DNA from: an uncultured Lachnospiraceae bacterium | Lineage (GTDB): Bacteria; Bacillota_A; Clostridia; Lachnospirales; Lachnospiraceae | Direction: 5' to 3' | Assembly: GCA_947177885.1 (NCBI GenBank) | Contig: CAMWWF010000058.1 | Coordinates: 1-11,454 of the forward strand | Length of the DNA: 11,454 nucleotides | Part shown: in pieces, positions 6,343 through 11,454 of the stretch | Numbering within the stretch: the first letter of the stretch is position 1 | Layout of the letters: each line of letters starts with the position of its first letter | Translations under genes and position numbers: made by a program | The notes under the pieces: model-generated | The model's input: the letters and a program-made list of their open reading frames with translations, nothing else | The model's database searches: none | What the model was told of the DNA's origin: nothing

Positions 6343-6362
6343 ATGAAAGGAGCTGATAAAGC

Positions 6363-7913
6363 ATGAAATCAGATATCATTCAAAAAGCGGAACATTTATA
6401 TAACACCGGAAATGTGAATGAAGCGCTCCAGTACTATGCTGTCAGTCTGTGGCGCGGGGAAGAAGACAGCCCGGAACTCTTATTCCCGTGGCTTGGAGAC
6501 AGGGATCTTGTGGCCAAAGCCGGCGAACAGGCCGTCTGCGGTTTTATCGCCGGCATTTTGCTGTCGATAGACCGATATGAAGAATCCCTGCGGGAACAGC
6601 TGTGGGCATTGTGCCAGAATACACTGGACAGCATTTCCGTGTGCGAGGACAGGCAGGATACTACCGACAGATACGTTGTGGAATGCAATCTTTACCGCCA
6701 TAAGAAAGAACCGGAAAAGGCGCTGGAGATCATAACAAAGGGCCTTGAGCGTGGCGGCACCGCCTCAAGGTATACCTTTGCGGGACTGACTTACCTTGAT
6801 CTGGAAAAAGAGGAAGAAGCCGAGAAGTACCTTGCTCTGGGATATGAGTCAGACCCGTCCAATGCCGCTCTCTACAACGATCTGGGAGACTATTATTTCC
6901 GGAAAAGGCGTTGGCGGAAAGCAGGCGAATGCTATTATAAGGTTCTGGAAGCCGGGAATTACAATGACTGCAGCTGGGCCGAACCTTCCTGGATCTTCTG
7001 CTGCTTTATGGAAGATGCCAGTCCCTATGAGAAAGAGCGTCTTGTCCTGTGCGCCGCCGCTGACCTGAACAATGAGCGCGCCCAGGAGCTTTGCCGGATG
7101 GCTGTATTCGAATCCATGACACCCAATGTGGATTATCTTAACACAGGCTCGGAAAGCATCATCAATGCACTGCGGAGTATGCGTGAAAAGGGCATTTCCT
7201 CGGGCGTTGTCCGCTGTGCCACCACCTGTCAGGAATCGGCAAGCAGTATCAACGCGGTACGTCTGGGAATCGAACAGATCTGCGGGGAGCCCTCCGCTTT
7301 CGAACTGACTTCCGGCAAGGCGCAGGATCCTCCCCTGGATGAAACACTGGACGAGGAAGGAATCCTTTTATGGAACTATCCCGACATCAACACCCCTGTT
7401 GCCGCTGTGGAAAGGCCCTGCGATCATGTCAGCAGCCTTGTGGAAGCGCTGGCCTCCATGGATTTCTATCTGCCCGCATGGTATGAGGCGGCAAAGGAGT
7501 ATGCGGATAAGCTCTCTAAAACAGAGATGGACGATCTGTACGGCGTCATGGTTTTCCCGCCGAAACAGAAGGACAATCAGCTTCCCGCCGAGGAATGGCT
7601 GCTCCGGGTACAGATCGCGGCAGTATGTATTTTGGCGCATCTTTCGCTCCATGAACTTGACCGGATCTGCAAGGGACAGCTTGACTGGCCCGTCATCCCC
7701 GCCTTTACACTGGCCGCATGGCTTTCCTCCCAGGATACGGCTTATGCGCAGTGGGCGGAAAATATTTTAAATATAGTGGAAAGCCGTATTTCAAAAAAGA
7801 ATTACTGCTTTTTTGAATATGCGTACGTCTGCGCCGCTTACCTGCTGCCGGGCAAAGAGGAATCGTATTATACCGGGCTTTGGCAGAGACGGCAGGAATG
7901 GCTGGGGGAATAG
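6363..7913 (+). CDS. Tetratricopeptide-repeat protein of unknown function
   Basis: 516 residues from ATG 6363, with AAGGAG about 10 nt upstream. TPR-like helical pairs are visible at the N-terminus (about 1-35: AEHLYNTGNVNEALQYYAVS) and at about 110-205, with two clear consecutive units (CNLYRHKKEPEKALEIITKG and LGDYYFRKRRWRKAGECYYK). The rest (about 210-516) is mostly helical, rich in Trp, Cys and acidic residues, without a known catalytic motif. There is no signal peptide, so it is likely cytosolic. It follows the CpXC gene after 107 bp with only a hairpin between, so both are probably on one transcript. TPR domains usually mediate protein-protein contacts, and the CpXC protein is the obvious candidate partner. 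That partnership is an inference. Confidence 0.75.
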   Translation: MKSDIIQKAEHLYNTGNVNEALQYYAVSLWRGEEDSPELLFPWLGDRDLVAKAGEQAVCGFIAGILLSIDRYEESLREQLWALCQNTLDSISVCEDRQDTTDRYVVECNLYRHKKEPEKALEIITKGLERGGTASRYTFAGLTYLDLEKEEEAEKYLALGYESDPSNAALYNDLGDYYFRKRRWRKAGECYYKVLEAGNYNDCSWAEPSWIFCCFMEDASPYEKERLVLCAAADLNNERAQELCRMAVFESMTPNVDYLNTGSESIINALRSMREKGISSGVVRCATTCQESASSINAVRLGIEQICGEPSAFELTSGKAQDPPLDETLDEEGILLWNYPDINTPVAAVERPCDHVSSLVEALASMDFYLPAWYEAAKEYADKLSKTEMDDLYGVMVFPPKQKDNQLPAEEWLLRVQIAAVCILAHLSLHELDRICKGQLDWPVIPAFTLAAWLSSQDTAYAQWAENILNIVESRISKKNYCFFEYAYVCAAYLLPGKEESYYTGLWQRRQEWLGE

Positions 7914-7991
7914 TGCGAAAAGAACTTCCAGCACTCATGCCAGAGGGCATTTCTCATCCGGAGCCGAGTCTCAGCCAAAGCTGTTTCGCAC
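7913..7991. other. Multi-branched inverted-repeat structure after the TPR gene
   Basis: A perfect 8-bp closing stem, GTGCGAAA (7913-7920) and TTTCGCAC (7984-7991), surrounds two small hairpins: ATGCC/GGCAT (7937-7950, AGAG loop) and CAGC/GCTG (7972-7983, CAAA loop). It begins in the TPR stop codon. It may be an unusual 3' end structure or a dispersed element; no T-run follows. Further on, TTGCG-CTGA-CGCAA (8047-8060) forms another small hairpin. Confidence 0.5.
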
Positions 7992-8107
7992 CATTGTATT
8001 GTTAAAATTTCCAGACGATGCCACCGCACCGTCTCCTTCCACCGCCTTGCGCTGACGCAAACATCGAGCACTGATTTACTTCAAGATTAACGCAACGATG
8101 CACTAAA

Positions 8108-8148
8108 GCGTGTTTGAATAATGCTTTCTCCAAGGTGTGCGTCAACAC
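8108..8148. repeat. Dispersed palindromic repeat, copy 3 (half element)
   Basis: GCGTGTTTGAATAATGCTTT and then CTCCAAGGTGTGCGTCA match copy 1 in the same order; the match ends in the core and the right half is missing. It lies between the TPR and acetyltransferase genes. Confidence 0.8.
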
Positions 8149-8241
8149 CCGCACTGCGGTGATGGCAGGTTAAAAGGTTTCCGGAACAGCAGGGGAATCG
8201 CCCGGAACGCTATACGAAAATTTGCCCGATAAGTGGTCTGG

Positions 8242-8256
8242 AGATTCCGGGAATCT
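8242..8256. promoter_or_regulatory. Perfect 7-nt palindrome, possible operator
   Basis: AGATTCCGGGAATCT has perfect 7-nt arms around one central base and lies 30 bp before the acetyltransferase ATG. No convincing promoter is seen next to it, so an operator role is tentative. Confidence 0.35.
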
Positions 8257-8285
8257 ATGACATCGGAAAAGGAGGGGATCAAAAA

Positions 8286-8756
8286 ATGAACGTAATTCCA
8301 TATCAGGAGAAATACAAAAAAGACTTCATACAATTCAATACGGACTGGATCGTAGATCATTTCGGCTTTCTGGAGGAAGAAGATTTACATACTTTTGAGC
8401 ATATTGAGGAAAGCCTGCAAAACGGAGCAATGATCTATTTTGCCGTGGAGAACGAAAATGTTCTGGCCACATGCATGTCCAAACCAATGGACCATGACGG
8501 TACATGGGAATTATGCAAGCTGGGTTCCAATAAACACCTTCCCCATAAAGGGGCGGGAAGCGCCGTCTTCAAAGCTGCCATGGACTGGGCTGTCGGACAT
8601 GGCGCAAAGAAACTGTTCATCCTGTCCAACAGCAAACTAAAGGCAGCCGTTCATATTTATGAAAAATACGGCTTCCATGAAGTGAAACTGGATGACTACG
8701 AATATGTCAGGGGAGATATCGCGTTCGAGTACATGGTCCCCCATGAAGCGAATTGA
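8286..8756 (+). CDS. GNAT family N-acetyltransferase
   Basis: 156 residues, the usual length of a single GNAT domain, with a strong AAGGAGGGG-type Shine-Dalgarno about 10 nt before ATG 8286. Motif A, which binds the acetyl-CoA pyrophosphate, is at about 77-102 (CKLGSNKHLPHKGAGSA, with the HKGAG loop at 87-91). Motif B is visible as an asparagine at 115 and AVHIYEKYGFHEV at 121-133, the typical helix ending in YEKxGF. The protein should transfer an acetyl group from acetyl-CoA to an amine; the substrate cannot be read from sequence. It is cytosolic and transcribed alone. A minus-strand frame over its 3' half (8637-8957) is a shadow. Confidence 0.9.
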   Translation: MNVIPYQEKYKKDFIQFNTDWIVDHFGFLEEEDLHTFEHIEESLQNGAMIYFAVENENVLATCMSKPMDHDGTWELCKLGSNKHLPHKGAGSAVFKAAMDWAVGHGAKKLFILSNSKLKAAVHIYEKYGFHEVKLDDYEYVRGDIAFEYMVPHEAN

Positions 8757-8765
8757 TACCCGAAA

Positions 8766-8811
8766 GGCAGCTGCTGTTACCAGTAGCTGCCCCGGGAGTG
8801 TAATAACTCCC
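8766..8811 (+). other. Two tandem stem-loops after the acetyltransferase gene
   Basis: Stem 1 is an 11-bp stem (8766-8776 with 8781-8791, one G-U pair) with a TTAC loop. Stem 2 is GGGAGT (8794-8799) with ACTCCC (8806-8811) and a 6-nt loop. They start 9 nt after the stop codon. There is no T-run, so this is either a non-canonical terminator or a 3' stabilising structure. I see no gene between here and 9021. Confidence 0.65.
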
Positions 8812-9021
8812 ACTGCTGCAGAATCTCTCTCATCTCCATACATATGATTGAAATGCATTCCCAGGCTGACTATTGCGTAGGAAATGAGTTGCATAAACCG
8901 GGGAGAAAGATACAAAAAATTCAAGATGAAACCGATAAAAGAATTATAACCCCACAACGTTCGATCACAGCTCCGGTTACGCTTATATGCCTGTAGAAAG
9001 AGGCGTGTGATCGGTTTCTAA

Positions 9022-9295
9022 CCTCTGAAAGGAGTTGAGCCGGAAAACATTGGTCTGTTGAAGGGACGCTTACAATGGCTTTTTAATATTGATTCACAAA
9101 AAGAATGCATAAAAGAAACCATATCGTGCAAAACAATTTATAGAAATGATAATTGAAAAGGACAGCGACTGCATTATTGTTACACATGGATTTTTTATGC
9201 ACACACTCCTAAGTCAAATGAAGAAACAGACATTTCAGATCAGTCATACACGATTAAGTTATTCAAACGGTGAATGTGTTATTGCAGAACGATAA
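9022..9295 (+). pseudogene. Histidine phosphatase remnant, 5'-truncated and frameshifted
   Basis: Two adjacent frames join into one recognisable C-terminal half. Frame 1 (9022-9126) contains KGRLQWLFNIDSQKE. Frame 2 (about 9125-9295) contains CIIVTHGFFMHTL and ends SNGECVIAER. THGFFMHTL holds the second catalytic histidine motif of the histidine phosphatase (phosphoglycerate-mutase-like) superfamily, and the tail is typical of small Firmicute members. The frame change near 9123-9127 needs one extra or two missing bases. The RHG N-terminus is absent upstream and a stop lies at 9019-9021. The gene is dead unless a sequencing error and an unseen start are both assumed. Confidence 0.65.
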
Positions 9296-9369
9296 GTTCA
9301 AATTTGTTGCACTGAAAACTGAATAACCGCCGCCCATGACAGGCAGCATACCGAAACAGGATATTTATG

Positions 9370-9500
9370 TTAATCAGAATTTTCTGAAGCAAACAGGCTC
9401 ATCTGTTCAAAGTCTATCCGCCGTTCCAACAGTGGCGGCGTCTTCTGAAGGAAGGCTCCCGCCAGCTGGTCCTCATTCAGCCACTTATGGACCTCGTGAC
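9370..9500 (-). pseudogene. C-terminal fragment of an unidentified protein
   Basis: A minus-strand frame ending in TAA (9370-9372) reads WLNEDQLAGAFLQKTPPL and then LLERRIDFEQMSLFASENSD, a coherent protein C-terminus. It is in a different frame from the methyltransferase fragment that overlaps its upstream end. No start is visible. I do not recognise the family. It looks like the tail of a foreign gene joined to the truncated methyltransferase by deletion or recombination near 9495-9505. Confidence 0.4.
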
Positions 9501-9884
9501 AATGCGCTTTTTGCATATGCGCACCAGCTCCCCAATGATCTGCTCCTGTCGGGGGTAGGTATACGAAACAGGCGCATCAAATGAAATAACCATATCAAAG
9601 GATTTATCATCAAAATCCTTTAAATCCTCTAATGCTCCTTTCACGAAGGATATTTTGTCAAGAACCCCTGCTCTTTCTGCCAGTTCTTTTGCTTTGTCTA
9701 TCATAGGCTGCGAGATGTCAAAATGCGTGACATTGCATCCGTGTTTTGCAAGAAGAATGGAAAATCTGCCGCTCCCGGCGACTTTCCCGTTCACCTTTAT
9801 CCGGTAAATTCCATAAGCGTTCAGATATTTTTCTGCTATAATCCATAAATCAATCTCCTTCGATAAATTATATAATATTTGCAT
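9477..9884 (-). pseudogene. Truncated SAM-dependent methyltransferase
   Basis: 135 codons encode the front half of a class I SAM methyltransferase: KEIDLWIIAEKYLNAYG, then GSGRFSILLAKHGCNVTHFD (motifs I-II), KISFVKGALEDL (motif III) and DMVISFDAPVSY (motif IV), and then LVRICKKRI, after which the frame ends in a few unrelated residues. Family members continue for well over 100 more residues. The SAM-binding motif also looks shortened: GKVAGSGRFS replaces the usual V-L-D/E-x-G-x-GSGRFS, as if about four codons including the acidic residue were lost in frame. The ATG (9884-9882) overlaps the end of the DUF2441 gene by 17 bp and has only a weak ribosome site. It is very probably non-functional. 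Confidence 0.65.
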
Positions 9885-10413
9885 GTATCTCTTTTATCAT
9901 TTCAACTACTTTGATATGTCCATCAACTAACATTTCAACTATTGGCGGATCATCCGCATCATTGTTTTCATTTTTCCAATAAATATCCGACAGCCGCATA
10001 TTTTCCTGTTCATTTAACTGTGCATCAAAACATTTTGTCGCATCACCGTAAAAACAATTCCCATCTATATCCAGCTTAACAATGCTATATGTTGGGCGGC
10101 CTATTTTCGCAAAATACTTACCCCAGTTATCAGCCTCCTCAAATGTCCTTGATACATATAGGCAGCTCATTCTCGAAGGGTACGCGGGATACTTTGTCTT
10201 TCTGACTTCCTCCAATGCCAATTCCCGCATAGCAACTGATGTATGATGTTCTAATGTTTCTGCATTGTAATTTGCAGGATTACTGTATATATCTTTAACA
10301 ATATTGATTTTCTCACAAACTCTTTGATACACTCCGTTGTGATGTGCTTCATCAAAAATAAGTTGTTGCCCCACTTTCAATGGTCTATCCGTTACAACAT
10401 GAAATGCATACAT
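9868..10413 (-). CDS. DUF2441 family protein
   Basis: 181 residues from ATG 10413, with AGGAG about 8 nt upstream. The sequence has the features I associate with DUF2441: an N-terminal FHVVTDRPLKVGQQLIFDE, a conserved HHNGVYQRV, YPSRMSCLYVSRTFEEA followed by WGKYFA, and a C-terminal PPIVEMLVDG. It is soluble and has no signal peptide. The order of a front His...Thr, a Y-V-S-x-T...A...W segment and a late Glu (E160) resembles ADP-ribosyltransferase-like folds, but that is my inference. It appears intact although it is surrounded by gene relics, and its composition looks more A/T-rich than the genes to the left, which suggests transfer. A TATAGT lies at 10434-10439 on the minus strand without a good -35. 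Confidence 0.8.
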   Translation of the reverse strand: MYAFHVVTDRPLKVGQQLIFDEAHHNGVYQRVCEKINIVKDIYSNPANYNAETLEHHTSVAMRELALEEVRKTKYPAYPSRMSCLYVSRTFEEADNWGKYFAKIGRPTYSIVKLDIDGNCFYGDATKCFDAQLNEQENMRLSDIYWKNENNDADDPPIVEMLVDGHIKVVEMIKEIHANII

Positions 10414-10506
10414 TTTATTCTCCTCCCTTCTGAACTATAGTCTATCAAATATCTTAAAAGACATATACCTCAAAGTTTATTATAAAAAAATGTTAGCCAA
10501 CCTAAG

Positions 10507-10620
10507 TTAGCTCACACCTGATAATTTTGCCTGTCTGATAATTCGCTGTATGCTTTTTTCTGATAAATAATAGCTTTTTGCCAACTCGTAAATAGTTATG
10601 CCTGCCTCTGTCTTGTATCG
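10507..10620 (-). pseudogene. C-terminal relic of a helix-turn-helix protein
   Basis: The minus-strand frame ending in TAA (10507-10509) reads YKTEAGITIYELAKSYYLSE and then KSIQRIIRQAKLSG, a convincing helix-turn-helix (ELAKSYYLSEKSIQRIIR) as found near the C-terminus of small Clostridial regulators. There is no start codon, and upstream coding breaks off at about 10620, where the recombinase relic begins on the other strand. Confidence 0.55.
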
Positions 10621-10748
10621 GGAAATTAACCTGGCCGGACATCAATCTTGAGCAACAATTTCTGACAGTCCGCAGGAATATCCGTTACAACGGTGCTACC
10701 CATAAGCACGAAATCGGCTCAACCAAGAGAAAAAGTGTGTATAGTTGA
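10620..10748 (+). pseudogene. Tyrosine recombinase (integrase) fragment
   Basis: The plus-strand frame from about 10620 reads GKLTWPDINLEQQFLTVRRN, then IRYNGATHKHEIGSTKRKSV, then hits TGA (10746-10748). The pattern L-T-W-x-D-I-N, LTVxRxIxY and TKRKS is the segment of phage/ICE-type tyrosine integrases just after the first catalytic Arg and reaching the catalytic Lys (TK-x-K). The upstream Arg motif and the downstream HxxR...Y are missing, so it is a dead internal fragment of about 43 codons. It marks former mobile DNA. Confidence 0.65.
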
Positions 10749-10752
10749 GTTT

Positions 10753-10789
10753 GAAAAATCAAAACAGCCGCTTAAGATCACAGCGACTG
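10753..10789 (-). terminator. Rho-independent terminator of the slipin gene
   Basis: On the minus strand CAGTCGCT (10782-10789) pairs with AGCGGCTG (10765-10772), 8 bp with one G-U, loop 9 nt, followed by TTTTGATTTTT. The left arm and loop lie in the last codons of the slipin gene, so the terminator overlaps the coding end. Confidence 0.85.
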
Positions 10790-11454
10790 TCCCGTTCCCA
10801 TCATTTTCCCCAACTGCTCCAGGATTCCCACATTCCCGTTAACGGATATCTCTCCCACCCTGTCACAGATCCTCTCCAGGTACTCAAGCTCTTTCAGCTT
10901 ATAGAGCGTCCGGTTCTCGTCCATGAGCTTCGCCGTGTTGAGCAGGGATCTGGTGGAGGCCACCTCTTCCCTTCTGGAGATCACATTTGCCTGCGCCGTC
11001 TTTTCCGCCACAAGGACAGAATTCATGATCTCCCTGATCTCGCCGGGCAGTATGATATCCTTGATCCCGGCGGTGAGGAAGGTGACGCAGAACATCTCTT
11101 CCTTCCCTTTAAGGGCCTCGTAGATTTCTCCGGAGATCTGCTCCTTCGCCTCCAGTATCTCATCCAGCTTATAATTTCCCACGATCTCCCTGATCACAAG
11201 CTGTACTGCGGGGTAAAGCTGTCCCTTCAGATCCGAGATCGTGGAAACGAACTCCACGGCATCCCGTATCTTATACATGCAGGCCACATTCATCCGGATA
11301 CCGATCTTATCCCTGGTCAGGATCTCCTGTCCTACAATGTCCATTTCTTTCTGCTTCATGTCAAGCACACAGTAAGAAACAACATGACAGTAATTCCAGA
11401 AACGGTATACTCCTTTGGAAAGCGGTTTCTGCATCACATTGTCATAATACACCA
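10778..11454 (-). CDS. Slipin / SPFH (band 7) family protein, N-terminus beyond the right edge
   Basis: About 225 codons are visible; the frame is still open at the right edge and the leftmost possible start is a GTG (11452-11450) inside conserved-looking sequence, so the gene is partial. YRFWNYCHVVSYCVLDMK resembles the entry into the SPFH domain (E. coli/archaeal slipins have a similar FW segment). It is followed by the beta-rich domain (EILTRDKIGIRMNVACMYKI), LYPAVQLVIREIVGNYKLDE, and a long charged coiled-coil-like helix with the EKTAQANVISRREEVASTRS pattern typical of the family. Such proteins oligomerise at the inner face of the membrane and organise membrane domains or associate with proteases. 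The membrane anchor would be in the missing part. It ends with its own terminator. Confidence 0.85.
   Translation of the reverse strand, partial: VYYDNVMQKPLSKGVYRFWNYCHVVSYCVLDMKQKEMDIVGQEILTRDKIGIRMNVACMYKIRDAVEFVSTISDLKGQLYPAVQLVIREIVGNYKLDEILEAKEQISGEIYEALKGKEEMFCVTFLTAGIKDIILPGEIREIMNSVLVAEKTAQANVISRREEVASTRSLLNTAKLMDENRTLYKLKELEYLERICDRVGEISVNGNVGILEQLGKMMGTGQSL

Noticed and set aside
8637..8957. 106-residue minus-strand frame opposite the acetyltransferase end.
   Set aside because: It overlaps a well-supported gene and the downstream hairpins, and shows no family features.
9336..9584. 82-codon plus-strand frame.
   Set aside because: It runs opposite the methyltransferase and tail fragments, has no ribosome site and no recognisable features.
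10745..10764. GAGTTTGAAAAATC looked like a fourth copy of the dispersed repeat end.
   Set aside because: It is the T-run side of the slipin terminator read on the other strand; the core GTGTGCGTCACAC is absent.
1..11454. Search for CRISPR arrays, rRNA, complete insertion sequences and known toxin-antitoxin pairs.
   Set aside because: No regularly spaced repeats, rRNA stretches, intact transposase or paired small genes were seen.

Overview
The window looks like a chromosomal segment of an anaerobic Firmicute of the Lachnospiraceae type. The main signs are strong AGGAGG-type ribosome binding sites, sigma-A style promoters, and a gene set typical of gut Clostridia: AI-2E family transporter, M20C dipeptidase, CpXC protein, DUF2441 protein and slipin. 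This placement is an inference from protein families; no rRNA is present.

Left part (1-5260), almost all on the minus strand. It holds the repeat-rich start of a basic protein that runs off the left edge, a short C-terminal coding relic, a tRNA-Pro(AGG) with its own promoter and terminator, an AI-2E family membrane transporter, an M20C dipeptidase (pepD), and a lipoprotein with a low-complexity stalk. Two near-identical minus-strand promoters flank the lipoprotein gene.

Middle (5260-8760), plus strand. A promoter back-to-back with the lipoprotein promoter starts a transcript with a long, potentially structured leader. It leads into a CpXC-domain gene (TTG start) and then a TPR-repeat gene, the two separated by a GC-rich hairpin. 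A GNAT acetyltransferase follows. A palindromic dispersed repeat occurs three times: after pepD, in the lipoprotein leader, and upstream of the acetyltransferase gene.

Right part (8760-10780) is a decay zone that looks more A/T-rich. It contains a frameshifted histidine-phosphatase remnant, an unidentified C-terminal fragment, a truncated SAM-methyltransferase that lacks part of its SAM-binding motif, an intact DUF2441 gene, and relics of a helix-turn-helix protein and of a tyrosine recombinase lying back to back. This suggests past mobile-element traffic. At the right edge is the C-terminal part of a slipin/SPFH protein with a clear terminator.

No complete defence system, CRISPR array or intact mobile element is visible. 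The best candidates for undescribed biology are the CpXC-TPR pair with its leader, the dispersed palindrome at a predicted transcript 5' end, the duplicated promoter motif, and the DUF2441 protein.
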